Shown piece by piece: positions 8,948-17,089 of a stretch of DNA of 64,000 bases. Position 1 is the first letter of the stretch. Each line of letters opens with the position of its first letter. The position numbers and the translations under genes are program-made. Below the pieces are notes generated by a model. That model saw nothing but the letters and a program-made list of their open reading frames with translations. It ran no database searches and was not told the origin of the DNA. Source of the stretch: Carboxydothermus islandicus (GTDB lineage: Bacteria > Bacillota > Z-2901 > Carboxydothermales > Carboxydothermaceae); assembly GCF_001950325.1 (NCBI RefSeq), contig NZ_BDJL01000038.1, forward strand, positions 61,972 through 125,971, given 5' to 3'.

Positions 8948-9601
8948 TCAAGTACTTAATGTTATTAATTTCTTTTTTCCTTTTGCCAAATAAAGGGCCT
9001 CATCAGCAGTTTTAAAAAGCTGGTCTTTATCGTTTAAGACGTCTTCCTTCATTGAAGCAATACCAATACTTACGGAAATCTTAACCCGGCTTTGCCCAAA
9101 AGCAAAATCATAGTCTTCTATCCGGGTTTTAATGCGTTGGGCAATATTTAAAGCTTCCTGTTCTTCAGTTTCCCAAAGCACAACCGCAAATTCATCTCCA
9201 CCCCAGCGAACGATAATATCTACTTTTCTGGTAACATTTTTTAGAATCTCGGCGACCTTTTGCAATACAGCATCTCCTGCAAGGTGCCCGTAAAGGTCGT
9301 TTATATTTTTAAAATTATCAAGGTCAATTAAGAGTAAGGAAATTGGGCCTTTGGTTTTTATTTTATTTAACATCTTATTAAAATAATTTCGATTAAATAA
9401 CCCGGTAAGCGCGTCGGTATTTGCTTGAACGCTTACTTCTTTAAAAAGCAGACTAAGCCCTATAGCCCAAACTATCTGAAATATTAAGAAAATGTTCCAG
9501 ATCAAATCTCCATCCTTCTTTAAAAAATATAATATAAATGTTAAAAGCAATCCTCCGATTAATAGTAAATTAAAGGCCAAGCTCTTTCTTCCCGTTCGCA
9601 C
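8948..9601 (-). CDS. Membrane-anchored diguanylate cyclase (GGDEF)
   Basis: 217 residues. Two hydrophobic segments at about 8-27 and 34-53 form a short anchor with no obvious sensor domain. The GGDEF domain is intact: GGDEF at 134-138 and an I-site RKVD at 125-128 exactly five residues before it, so c-di-GMP synthesis with product inhibition is expected. The GTG start has a poor ribosome site, so the exact start is uncertain. Transcribed in the same direction as the Spo0E-like gene upstream, with a possible XRE-regulator operator between them. Confidence 0.9.
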   Translation of the reverse strand: MRTGRKSLAFNLLLIGGLLLTFILYFLKKDGDLIWNIFLIFQIVWAIGLSLLFKEVSVQANTDALTGLFNRNYFNKMLNKIKTKGPISLLLIDLDNFKNINDLYGHLAGDAVLQKVAEILKNVTRKVDIIVRWGGDEFAVVLWETEEQEALNIAQRIKTRIEDYDFAFGQSRVKISVSIGIASMKEDVLNDKDQLFKTADEALYLAKGKKKLITLST

Positions 9602-9671
9602 TTCCTTTTTGCCCCCACCTTAGCAAATTTACCCCCGTACGTTTTTTATTTTAATACATAAAAAGCTTTTT

Positions 9672-9697
9672 GCAAATAAAATATTTATGCTATTTGC
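9672..9697. promoter_or_regulatory. Operator-like dyad A (GCAAATA/TATTTGC)
   Basis: Inverted repeat GCAAATA-N12-TATTTGC over the 3' end of the Spo0E-like gene and just upstream of the diguanylate cyclase. A core resembling ATATTTATGCTATTTGC recurs in the second dyad upstream of the XRE gene, which suggests both are sites for the same regulator. Function inferred. Confidence 0.5.
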
Positions 9698-9848
9698 CTT
9701 CTTTTTGACTACTGTTTTTATTAAAGTGTTCCACTATGTACTGATCTACCTTTTGGCTGATTTTCAGGATAATTTCTTTATTCATGTTCATCCTGGCAGC
9801 ATTATGTAAAATATTTCTGGCAACTTCAATTTTATCCACTTTACCCAC
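9690..9848 (-). CDS. Spo0E-like aspartyl-phosphate phosphatase
   Basis: 52 residues, GTG start with GGGAG eight bases upstream. The sequence has the Spo0E family layout: first helix (IEVARNILHNAARM), a turn, then a second helix with the signature Ser-Gln-Lys-Val-Asp (SQKVDQYIVEHF). Family members dephosphorylate Spo0A-type response regulators and delay sporulation. It lies divergent from an XRE repressor and upstream of a diguanylate cyclase, pointing to a sporulation/lifestyle switch. Small size and family divergence limit certainty. Confidence 0.75.
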   Translation of the reverse strand: MGKVDKIEVARNILHNAARMNMNKEIILKISQKVDQYIVEHFNKNSSQKEGK

Positions 9849-9894
9849 CCCGCTCACTCCCTTTATTTTTTACATCATTTTACATAATTTCAGG

Positions 9895-9930
9895 CTATTT
9901 GCCAATAATATTTTTATGCTAATTGCAAAT
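9895..9930. promoter_or_regulatory. Operator-like dyad B in the Spo0E/XRE divergent region
   Basis: ATTTGC and GCAAAT half-sites around a core like ATATTTTTATGCTAATTGC, closely similar to dyad A 220 bases away. It lies immediately upstream of the XRE promoter and upstream of the divergent Spo0E-like gene, a typical place for autoregulation. Confidence 0.5.
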
Positions 9931-9935
9931 TTTTC

Positions 9936-9964
9936 TTGACAACAAATTTCGATAAAGTTATATC
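9936..9964 (+). promoter_or_regulatory. Sigma-A promoter of the XRE regulator
   Basis: TTGACA, 17-base spacer, TATATC. The regulator start codon follows 18 bases after the -10, with GGGAGTGAG in between. Confidence 0.7.
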
Positions 9965-9982
9965 CACAGGGAGTGAGTAAAG

Positions 9983-10360
9983 TTGGAAATTGATATTAAA
10001 GCTATCGGGCAAAGAATTCGAGAAGAAAGGGAAAAGCTTGAGCTTTCCCGGGAAGAAATTGCCGAACTCCTCGGGCTCTCCGATTATTACGTAGGACAAA
10101 TAGAACGAGGAGAACGACAAATGAGCCTTCCCGTCTTAGTAAACATGGCAAAATGTTTGCATTTGTCACTGGATTATCTAATCTTCGGCAAAACCACCAC
10201 CGATATTGCTGGAGTTCAGGAAGAAACCGGTACTTATAATTTGCCCCAAAACATCGACCAGGAACTACTATATTTACTGCAAAAATGCTCTTATAGGGAA
10301 CTAAAATTAATTAAAAAGCTCATAAAAACTATTCTTCCTTACCTGGGAAAAAATTTATAA
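9983..10360 (+). CDS. XRE-family transcriptional regulator
   Basis: 125 residues with a TTG start preceded by GGGAG. N-terminal Cro/CI helix-turn-helix (IGQRIREEREKLELSREEIAELLGLSDYYVGQIERGERQMSLPVLVNMAKCL) followed by a 55-residue tail that probably dimerises. Divergent from the Spo0E-like gene and next to two similar dyads, so it most likely controls itself, the Spo0E-like gene and perhaps the diguanylate cyclase. Resembles SinR-like repressors in size; the signal is unknown. Confidence 0.88.
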   Translation: MEIDIKAIGQRIREEREKLELSREEIAELLGLSDYYVGQIERGERQMSLPVLVNMAKCLHLSLDYLIFGKTTTDIAGVQEETGTYNLPQNIDQELLYLLQKCSYRELKLIKKLIKTILPYLGKNL

Positions 10361-10366
10361 ATAGCA

Positions 10367-10401
10367 AAAAAGCCGGTCATTTAGAAAAAAACCGGCTTTT
10401 T
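10367..10401. terminator. Bidirectional terminator between XRE and efflux genes
   Basis: Arms of AAAAGCCGGT and ACCGGCTTTT flanked by A and T runs, between two convergent genes, so it can stop transcription from both sides. Confidence 0.85.
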
Positions 10402-10404
10402 AAT

Positions 10405-11499
10405 TTACTTTTTAATTTTGACCGTCGCCGAAAGGCCCGGAACAAGCCCTTCTGGCTTTTCCAAAAGCTTAATTTTTACCGGTATCCGTTGACTTACCTT
10501 GGTAAAACTACCGGTAAAGCTATCGGCCGAAAAGAGGTTAAAAGTAGATTGGGTAGCTTTACCAATAGACTCTACCCTGCCAGATAAGACTTTACCCCCC
10601 AGAGCATCCACGTAAATTTTAACCGAACCTCCAACCTTAACCCCGCTGATCTCTTTCTCCAGAATGTTAGCGGTAACGTAGAGGTTATTAAAATCTGCTA
10701 AAGATACAGCAGCCTGGCCTGGAGCCAAAATCTCCCCGGGCTTTATCCAGACTTTGACTACCTGGCCTTTTACCGGTGCCTTTACTTCAGTAGCCTCCAG
10801 GTTTAACCTGGCAAGTTTTAAAGCTGCTTCCTGTACCTTAACCTGAGCTTCTACCGCTTTGATGTCTTCGAGCTGGGCACCGTTTAGGGCCAGATCAAGC
10901 TTACTTTTAGCTGCCTTTACGCCAGCTTGGGCAGTATTCATCTGGGTCTTGGCCGCTAACTGCTGGTACTTTAACTGGGCAATTTGTTTTAAAAGTTCAT
11001 TGGCCTGGTCTTTTACCTCCTGAGGGGTAGCTGGATTTGCCAGTAATGGTTTTAAAGCATCATATTTTTTCTGAAGGTCATCTATGTCTTTACTTAGCTG
11101 CTCGTATGTTTCCTTGGCCCCATTATAGCCAGCCAGCGCTTGTTCGTATAAAGCCCTGGCTGCGTTTACATCCTCAACCCTGGCTCCTTTTAACACCTTT
11201 TTTAACTGCATTTGAGCTGCACTTAATCCCCCCTGGGCCTGCTCTAACTGAGCTTTGGCTAAATCATCCTCAAATTTTACTAAAAGCTCACCTGCTTTTA
11301 CCTCATCACCTTCCTGAACTTTCACTTCCTTTACCTTACCGCCGGTTTTGCCGCCAATACTGTAAATATCGGCAGTCACCCTGGCATCATCGGTAGTAAC
11401 GTAATTTTTACTGTCAAGATAAGCATAAATTCCATAACCGGCTCCTAAAAGCACTATAACCAAAACTATTGCTAAAAACTTTTTCTTCACACCCGGCAC
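10405..11499 (-). CDS. HlyD/EmrA-type membrane fusion protein
   Basis: 364 residues. N-terminal membrane anchor (FLAIVLVIVLLGAGYGIYAYL), split biotinyl-lipoyl-like domain (GKVKEVKVQEGDEVKAGELLVKF and later APVKGQVVKVWIKPGEILAPGQ), a long central coiled coil from about 75 to 225, and a C-terminal beta-barrel. It would couple the DHA2 transporter upstream to the cell envelope. Six bases separate the two genes. In a Gram-positive cell there is no outer-membrane channel, as with other Firmicute EmrA-like proteins. Confidence 0.9.
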   Translation of the reverse strand: MPGVKKKFLAIVLVIVLLGAGYGIYAYLDSKNYVTTDDARVTADIYSIGGKTGGKVKEVKVQEGDEVKAGELLVKFEDDLAKAQLEQAQGGLSAAQMQLKKVLKGARVEDVNAARALYEQALAGYNGAKETYEQLSKDIDDLQKKYDALKPLLANPATPQEVKDQANELLKQIAQLKYQQLAAKTQMNTAQAGVKAAKSKLDLALNGAQLEDIKAVEAQVKVQEAALKLARLNLEATEVKAPVKGQVVKVWIKPGEILAPGQAAVSLADFNNLYVTANILEKEISGVKVGGSVKIYVDALGGKVLSGRVESIGKATQSTFNLFSADSFTGSFTKVSQRIPVKIKLLEKPEGLVPGLSATVKIKK

Positions 11500-11505
11500 C
11501 TCCCT

Positions 11506-13071
11506 TTAAAATTCCGCCACAGGTAATTTTTCTTTTTCTTCCTGGGGTTTTCTTTCTTCTTTTAAAAAGAAAGTAAGGATAACCCCAAAAACCATAATAA
11601 AAGCAGTAACCAGGATCGCATCGGTAATCGCTTTAGCATACGCTACCTGATAAAGGCGCATCGCAATTACCCCCATAGCTCCTTTGACCGAAACAAGAGG
11701 TGAAACCCCCATAATGCTTAAGCCACTTTTAAGGAAATTAACGGTATCCTGAAATACCGGAGAAGCCTGATTCAACCCTTCCACCATGCGGGCAGTGTGA
11801 AAAGCTACCCGTTGCTGGGTAATTGTGGTGATAATCGCCACCCCCAGTGAGCTACTTACCTGACGTAAGGTATTATTGATGGCCGAAGCTCTCCCCACCT
11901 GATAATTAGGCAGAGCATTCATGCCAGCAGTATTTACCGGCATCATCGAAAAACCAATCCCCATCGCCCGGATGATTAATAAAGTTTGCAACCACCAGAG
12001 TTCGGTATTAATGTGCGTAAGAGATAGGCCATAGGAACTTATAATTGCCAGAGTTAACCCAAATAGCACTACCGGCTTTGCCCCAAAACGGTCAAAAAGA
12101 CGTCCCGCAATAGGCATCACCAAACCAGAAGCCAACGCCGCCGGAAGCATGATAAGCCCCGTATCCATCGGCGGATAACCCCGTAAATTTTCAAAGAAAA
12201 TGGGAAAAAGAAAAAGGCCGCCAAAAAGTCCCATGGTATTAATCATGGTAATAATTAAGCTCATCGAAAAAGTAGGGTTTTTTAAGACGCTTAAATCGAG
12301 AAGAGGTTCAGGACTTTTTAGCTCGAAGTAAGCAAAAAGCGTAAGGGACAAAGCGGAAAGCCAGAAAAGGAACAGTATTTTGGCCGAACTCCAGCCCCAA
12401 TCGGTCCCTTTACTCAGCGCTAAAAGGAGGGCAAAAAATCCCACCGATGAGGTGATAAAACCCGGTAAATCAAAAGTAGCATGGGGCCGGCGCACCGATT
12501 CTTTTAAAAACAGCACCGCCATAACCATGCCAAAAAGACCGATGGGAATATTAATGGTAAAAATTAGCCGCCAGTTAAAATACTCCACTAAATAGCCACT
12601 CAGGGTAGGGCCTATGGCCGGGGCTACCATTACCGATATCCCCCAGATCCCCAACGCCATCCCCCGTTCTTCCTTGGGAAAGGTGTTGAAAATAATGGTC
12701 ATGGACGCAGGCATCATCATTCCGCCGCCTATAGCCTGCACTACACGGGCAGCAATCATCGAGTTATTGCTCCAGGCAAAACCACATAAAGCAGAGCCCA
12801 AAGTAAAGAAAAAGAGAGCAGCAATGTACAATCTTTTATAACCGTAAGTATCCCCCAGGTAGCCGGTAACGGGAATGACCACCCCCATCACCAGCATATA
12901 ACCGGTTAAAACCCACTGGATTTCTTCAGTACCTACGGCAAAAACCTGCATCATCTTGGGAATGGCAATATTGACGATGGAGGTGTCGAGGATAGCCATG
13001 AAAGTGCCTATAACCACCACAAACATGGTAAGCCATTTATTTTCTCCAAAATTATGCCGCTGGTACTCCAA
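11506..13071 (-). CDS. EmrB/QacA-family (DHA2) drug:proton antiporter
   Basis: About 521 residues from the TTG preceded by AGAGGGTGAG; a longer reading starts at 13095 and would overlap the regulator gene. Fourteen hydrophobic segments, with the MFS motif GYLGDTYGYKRLY and motif C-like GIWGISVMVAPAIGPTLSGYL. Exports lipophilic drugs or metabolites with the downstream fusion protein. Lies 13 bases after the TrmB-like regulator gene, so the three genes form one operon. Confidence 0.92.
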   Translation of the reverse strand: MEYQRHNFGENKWLTMFVVVIGTFMAILDTSIVNIAIPKMMQVFAVGTEEIQWVLTGYMLVMGVVIPVTGYLGDTYGYKRLYIAALFFFTLGSALCGFAWSNNSMIAARVVQAIGGGMMMPASMTIIFNTFPKEERGMALGIWGISVMVAPAIGPTLSGYLVEYFNWRLIFTINIPIGLFGMVMAVLFLKESVRRPHATFDLPGFITSSVGFFALLLALSKGTDWGWSSAKILFLFWLSALSLTLFAYFELKSPEPLLDLSVLKNPTFSMSLIITMINTMGLFGGLFLFPIFFENLRGYPPMDTGLIMLPAALASGLVMPIAGRLFDRFGAKPVVLFGLTLAIISSYGLSLTHINTELWWLQTLLIIRAMGIGFSMMPVNTAGMNALPNYQVGRASAINNTLRQVSSSLGVAIITTITQQRVAFHTARMVEGLNQASPVFQDTVNFLKSGLSIMGVSPLVSVKGAMGVIAMRLYQVAYAKAITDAILVTAFIMVFGVILTFFLKEERKPQEEKEKLPVAEF

Positions 13072-13084
13072 GCTCTCACCCTCT

Positions 13085-13879
13085 TTACAGTTCAAGTTTT
13101 TGTTGTAGCTCCTTAATCTTTTTCCAGTAGTGTTCTTTAACCTCAGGTTCTATTTCACTGAGAAAAGCATTAAAAAGTTTTGGCAAGTCATGATGATGGA
13201 AAAAATGGTGTTCTGCTAAATGGACTACTACCGGATGCCTGGTCCAAATGCCAATAGTCTCGTTTTCCGCTCCTTCTTCAGCTAAAAGGAGCTCATCACC
13301 GTCAACTATTAGTTGAAACCCTGAACTACCCCTTTTTTTTAAAATCGTTTTCTCGGCTGTTAAGACCACAGGATTAAATTCCCGTAGTTCTTCCCCCCTC
13401 CCAATTAAAGTTAGTTCAACGGTTACCTGCCGTTGCCTTGCGTTTTTAAGCTCTTCCTGGTATGGTATAACCATTGCGGTGGAAGCTAAAAGTTTAATAT
13501 TTTTTTTCGCTTTGCGGATCATTTCCCGAATTCTTCCGGCAATTTGCTCGCCATTTAAATGGATTACCCTTTCTTTCGCACCTGCAGGAGTTACGGCTTC
13601 CAAAGCTTTTTTCGCTTCGCTAATCTTTAAGGAAAACTCCTCTTTTAGCCGCTCCAAATATTCAGTAGGAGGTTCAGCTATATACTTTACCGGCTCCCCC
13701 TGGATCTTCTGCACCGCACCTTTTTCTATAAGCTTATTCAAGGTCTGGTATATCATTGACCGGGGAATCCCTGAATTTTTAGCCACTTCGTAACCGGTAG
13801 CTTCCCCCAAGTTTAGTAAAGCGAGGTAAGCTTTTGCTTCATATTCGCTAAAGCCCAAAGCCTTTAACTTTTCTAACAA
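13085..13879 (-). CDS. TrmB-like transcriptional regulator of the efflux operon
   Basis: 264 residues, TTG start with GGAGGGAG seven bases before it. N-terminal winged helix (LKALGFSEYEAKAYLALLNLGEATGYEVAKNSGIPRSMIYQTLNKLIEKGAV) typical of the TrmB family, then a coiled linker and a C-terminal effector domain. First gene of the efflux operon. A palindrome just upstream of its ribosome site is a likely autoregulatory operator. Ligand unknown; it probably senses a substrate of the pump. Confidence 0.85.
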   Translation of the reverse strand: MLEKLKALGFSEYEAKAYLALLNLGEATGYEVAKNSGIPRSMIYQTLNKLIEKGAVQKIQGEPVKYIAEPPTEYLERLKEEFSLKISEAKKALEAVTPAGAKERVIHLNGEQIAGRIREMIRKAKKNIKLLASTAMVIPYQEELKNARQRQVTVELTLIGRGEELREFNPVVLTAEKTILKKRGSSGFQLIVDGDELLLAEEGAENETIGIWTRHPVVVHLAEHHFFHHHDLPKLFNAFLSEIEPEVKEHYWKKIKELQQKLEL

Positions 13880-13896
13880 TAAAATCTCCCTCCATA

Positions 13897-13916
13897 GTAG
13901 TTATATGTATAACTAC
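13897..13916. promoter_or_regulatory. Operator palindrome of the TrmB-like/efflux operon
   Basis: Nine-base perfect arms GTAGTTATA and TATAACTAC around TG. It lies between the promoter's -10 (7 bases away) and the ribosome site, where a bound repressor would block transcription. Confidence 0.7.
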
Positions 13917-13922
13917 TTTAAA

Positions 13923-13951
13923 ATTTTAGCTATTATTCGGAAAAAAGGCAA
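13923..13951 (-). promoter_or_regulatory. Promoter of the TrmB-like/efflux operon
   Basis: Minus-strand TTGCCT, 17-base spacer, TAAAAT, placed directly upstream of the 20-base palindrome. Confidence 0.55.
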
Positions 13952-14033
13952 GAAGAATTTTTATTATAAATCTCGAGAAATTTTATAAAGTTTCTATGTT
14001 CATAAGCAGCAAATAAAAATATAAACTTATGGC

Positions 14034-14069
14034 AAAGAGGCTGCTGGTTATAGCCAGAAGCCTCTTTTT
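14034..14069 (+). terminator. Plus-strand terminator with no gene before it
   Basis: AAGAGGCT/AAGCCTCT-type stem with a long T run. The 120 bases before it hold no gene, only AT-rich sequence. A near copy of the stem sits after the DUF2680-like gene at 16043, so this may be a duplicated or orphaned 3' end. The rest of 13952-14241 shows nothing else I can support. Confidence 0.7.
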
Positions 14070-14241
14070 TTATCTTTTAAAAAATGCTCAAATAAAGGTT
14101 TTTGCTTATTTTTCAAGCTTATTGGTATAAATATTTTTTATTATTAACTTCTAAAATCCCAAAAGTTCATGTTTCTTTCGTAACATTTTTGCAATATTTA
14201 ACCTATAAAATCAAAAAAAACAAAAGAAAGGATGGTATTAA

Positions 14242-15357
14242 ATGAACAAAAAAAACCTGAGATTTATTCGCTGGGTGATTTTGGCGGTGATACTTGTTTA
14301 TATTACTTTTGCCGCCTATTTACACCAAACCGCTGAAGGTACATATCCCTCCATCCACGCCCTCTGCCCCTATGGCGGTCTTGAATCTCTTTATGCTCTG
14401 CTCTTTTCCGGAAGTTTTATAAAGAAAATCTTTACCGGAACTATGGTACTTTTAGTTCTAAGCGTTCTTATCACTTTTCTCTTCCGCCGCAGTTTCTGCG
14501 GGTTAATCTGCCCCTTCGGCTCCTTACAAGAATTTTTTGCTCTTCTTGGTCAGAAAATCTTTGGTAGAAGATTTAATATGCCGGAAATAATCGACAAACC
14601 CCTTCGCAACTTAAAATATCTTATACTTCTTCTTACCCTTGGTTTTGCCTGGTATACCGGCTCTCTTTGGATGTCACCCTACGACCCATACTCTGCTTAT
14701 GGCCACCTTTCGGCCGGTCTTGAAACCTTAATGGAAGAAAGCCTGATAGGTTTTATTTTACTGATAGTCACTATTGTAGGTTCTTTACTGTATGACCGTT
14801 TCTTTTGTAAATATCTTTGCCCGGCAGGCGCCTTTTACGGACTTTTAGCCAAACTTAGCCCATATAAAATTATCAGAAACGATGAGCAGTGTATCCACTG
14901 TCAAATCTGTAATAAAGCTTGCCCGATGAATATTAAAGTGGATCAGGAAATAGTTATCACCAGTTCAGAATGTATAAACTGTAACGAATGTCTAAACGTT
15001 TGTCCCAAAAAAGATGTTCTTACTCCAAAACTTAACAAAAAATCTTTATCCACAGCCGTAGTGTTACTCCTCTCTTTAGGAATTTTCTTTGGAGGTATTT
15101 CCTTAGCTAAAGCTTCCGGAATTTATACTGTAACTCCGGCTCCTGTTACCAGTGGTTCAATTCAAAGCGTAGAACAAATAAAAGGTTCTATGACCTTAGA
15201 AGAGGTGGCTAAAGGTTTAAATATAAATATTGATGAGCTATATGAGAAAGTGGGAATACCTAAAACAGTACCTGCAAATACCAAGTTAAAAGACTTATCC
15301 CAGTATGTTGACGGTGTGACACCGGAAACGGTGCGGGAAAAACTTGAAAATAAATAA
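14242..15357 (+). CDS. NapH/CcoG-like membrane polyferredoxin with extracytoplasmic C-terminal domain
   Basis: 371 residues. Five to six membrane segments with paired CxxxCP motifs (ALCPYGG, SFCGLICPFG, FFCKYLCPAG), then two ferredoxin motifs (CIHCQICNKACP and CINCNECLNVCP), another membrane segment at about 275-292, and an 80-residue tail with repeated helix-turn units (LEEVAKGLNINIDELYEKVGIP, VTPETVREKL). The core resembles NosR/NapH/YccM-type electron-transfer proteins acting between quinol and an envelope partner. A secreted small protein follows. The role of the C-terminal tail is unknown to me. Confidence 0.8.
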   Translation: MNKKNLRFIRWVILAVILVYITFAAYLHQTAEGTYPSIHALCPYGGLESLYALLFSGSFIKKIFTGTMVLLVLSVLITFLFRRSFCGLICPFGSLQEFFALLGQKIFGRRFNMPEIIDKPLRNLKYLILLLTLGFAWYTGSLWMSPYDPYSAYGHLSAGLETLMEESLIGFILLIVTIVGSLLYDRFFCKYLCPAGAFYGLLAKLSPYKIIRNDEQCIHCQICNKACPMNIKVDQEIVITSSECINCNECLNVCPKKDVLTPKLNKKSLSTAVVLLLSLGIFFGGISLAKASGIYTVTPAPVTSGSIQSVEQIKGSMTLEEVAKGLNINIDELYEKVGIPKTVPANTKLKDLSQYVDGVTPETVREKLENK

Positions 15358-15478
15358 AGGTATAATTCTTGACAACTCCTTAACATTTTCCTGAAAGGTT
15401 CTCATTACTTTCCTGTTATGCTTTAAGTAAGCTCCAAACGAGGAGCAAAAAATAAAAATTTTTAAGGAGGTAGATAGG

Positions 15479-16021
15479 ATGAAAAAACAAAACTGGTTCA
15501 AAAAATTAGCAGCAGGTTTAGTAGTAGGAGGCCTTTTGCTGACCGCAGTACCGGCCACTATCTTTGCCGCCGATACCACCACCACTCCCGCGTTAGTTCA
15601 AACCATGAAGGGATACGGAGCACGGCTTGGCCAAACTTTTGGGAGTATGCGGGATTCCATCGCCAAGTTTTTAGGAATCGACACTACAACTTTAATTACT
15701 GAACGGCAAAGCGGTAAATCCTTAGCCCAAATTGCCCAGGAAAAAGGTAAAAGTGAAACTGACCTGGTAAACTTCATCGTCAAAGAAAGAACCGCTCAAT
15801 TAGACCAGCTTGTCAAAGACGGGAAAATTACTCAAGCTCAAGCGGATTTAGCAAAATCCCAGATGGTTGAGCGGGTAAAAGCCAACATCAACAAAACCAC
15901 TGTTGGCGGCAATGGTTATGGCAAGGGAAGAAGTATGGGACAAGGTAAAGGCCAGTTTAAGGGCCAGGGCCGCGGACAGGCAGGCAACTGCATCTATACA
16001 ACCCCCGGCACTACAAACTAA
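15479..16021 (+). CDS. Secreted DUF2680-like protein
   Basis: 180 residues with a clear signal peptide (WFKKLAAGLVVGGLLLTAVPATIFAA). The middle has helix-turn units (LGIDTTTLITERQSGKSLAQIAQEKGKS) and the DUF2680/YckD-like segment ERTAQLDQLVKDGKITQAQADLAKSQMVERV, followed by a Gly/Gln/Lys-rich tail. It is 122 bases after the polyferredoxin gene, whose C-terminal tail has similar short helical repeats, so the two may act together outside the membrane. No catalytic motif is visible. Confidence 0.75.
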   Translation: MKKQNWFKKLAAGLVVGGLLLTAVPATIFAADTTTTPALVQTMKGYGARLGQTFGSMRDSIAKFLGIDTTTLITERQSGKSLAQIAQEKGKSETDLVNFIVKERTAQLDQLVKDGKITQAQADLAKSQMVERVKANINKTTVGGNGYGKGRSMGQGKGQFKGQGRGQAGNCIYTTPGTTN

Positions 16022-16042
16022 ATAAAAAAGCACCTTAAAGCA

Positions 16043-16072
16043 AAGAGGCTCCTGGGAAACCAGAAGCCTCTT
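16043..16072 (+). terminator. Terminator after the DUF2680-like gene
   Basis: Stem AAGAGGCT-C-CTGG/CCAG-AAGCCTCTT with a short T-rich tail, 22 bases after the stop codon; nearly the same sequence as the orphan terminator at 14034. Confidence 0.75.
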
Positions 16073-16157
16073 ACTTTTCTCCTATCTTTTAGCTTATTCG
16101 CATTTTACCCTTTTCGGTGGCAACAGCTTTTTTGGCCAGGAAAATGACACTAAAAGT

Positions 16158-16706
16158 TTACTCAATTAAAATTAATCCAAAACAGGTTTCCTGTTCCTCT
16201 TTATCCCGCAAAACCTCAAGGTTAAACCCCGCTGCCCGGGCAGTAGCGTAAACATCTATCCCGCAGGCTTCCATAGAAGGCCGGGCTTCCAGGGGATGCC
16301 GGCAGCGCTCTAAATTACACTCAGTGCAGAGCTTGCAGGGGCCAGCTCCCAGTCCAAAAGCTTTATAAAATCCACGTAAAAAGATCTCCCGCTCTATTTT
16401 AACCACCAGCGGAGTGGTTCTGGGAAGAGAATTGGTCATTATCAGTACCCCGTAATGGTAGCTGTTTAAAATTTCCCTGGTCTCTTTATAAGAAGGAGTC
16501 CTGGGCGGACAGCAGTGGGTAGCATTGTAGCTGTCACAGCCGTAGCGGCATTTTAAAGTAACCCAGGGAGCAGTTACTACCTGCTCGGTGGAGATTATTT
16601 TTGCATCCTCCGCTCCTAAGTCTTTGGCAATTTGGCATAATTCCAGGTAATTTTTCACCGAAACCATCCCTTTTGCCCATTTTTCCATCATTCTTTTTTT
16701 CGACAA
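16158..16706 (-). CDS. DUF2284 cysteine-rich putative metal-binding protein
   Basis: Up to 182 residues. Eleven cysteines include CRYGCDSYNATHCCPPRTPS and CKLCTECNLERCRHP, the DUF2284 pattern predicted to bind metal or an FeS cluster. The start is uncertain: the first codon is TTG without a ribosome site, and a GTG at about residue 16 preceded by AAAGGG is plausible. Stands alone, convergent with the upstream plus-strand genes. Function of the family is unknown. Confidence 0.8.
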   Translation of the reverse strand: MSKKRMMEKWAKGMVSVKNYLELCQIAKDLGAEDAKIISTEQVVTAPWVTLKCRYGCDSYNATHCCPPRTPSYKETREILNSYHYGVLIMTNSLPRTTPLVVKIEREIFLRGFYKAFGLGAGPCKLCTECNLERCRHPLEARPSMEACGIDVYATARAAGFNLEVLRDKEEQETCFGLILIE

Positions 16707-16826
16707 AAAACATTAATTTCCTTTAACGAATAATCTTAAATTTTTTAACCAGTAGGTCAGTTTTTCCGACTCTGAAGTCTATTCATTTTCTGATCAGCCT
16801 AACCCGATTCAACTTTCCAGTAAAAA

Positions 16827-16855
16827 TTGTGTTTATTAAAAAACTTTAATATAAT
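16827..16855 (+). promoter_or_regulatory. Promoter of the leader RNA before the ECF sigma gene
   Basis: TTGTGT, 17-base spacer, perfect TATAAT. It lies about 235 bases upstream of the sigma gene and directly before the structured RNA. Confidence 0.7.
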
Positions 16856-16861
16856 TTCCAT

Positions 16862-17030
16862 GAAAACACATCTGACAGAGCTAGATGATGGTTTAAATTT
16901 GGAAATGAAACGCTTACATAAGACCGCAATACCGTGGGTGATTGGAGGCTAATATGCGAATGGTTACTGTGGTCAACTTTTAGCTATTGCCATGCAGGAG
17001 ATTGGTCTTAACATTCTCCTGCTTTTTGTT
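16862..17030 (+). ncRNA. Riboswitch-like leader RNA ending in an intrinsic terminator
   Basis: About 170 bases between a good promoter and a terminator (GCAGGAG at 16994-17000, CTCCTGC at 17016-17022, then TTTTT). A closing helix GACCGCA/TGTGGTC (16922-16928 with 16968-16974) encloses a conserved-looking core. AAGACC at 16920-16925 can also pair with GGTCTT in the terminator loop (17004-17009), so the two folds compete. I do not recognise a known riboswitch class. No coding sequence of note lies inside. The downstream genes are an ECF sigma factor and anti-sigma factor. Confidence 0.5.
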
Positions 17031-17089
17031 TACTTTTCTCTTGCTTGTACGTCTTTATAAATGAGAATGGCTTTAAGGAGGAGGGGTTA

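Noticed and set aside
16920..16975. T-box or S-box match for the ECF leader
   Set aside because: GTGGGT near the core looks superficially like a T-box sequence, but specifier, AGTA and antiterminator elements are missing, and it does not match the S-box.
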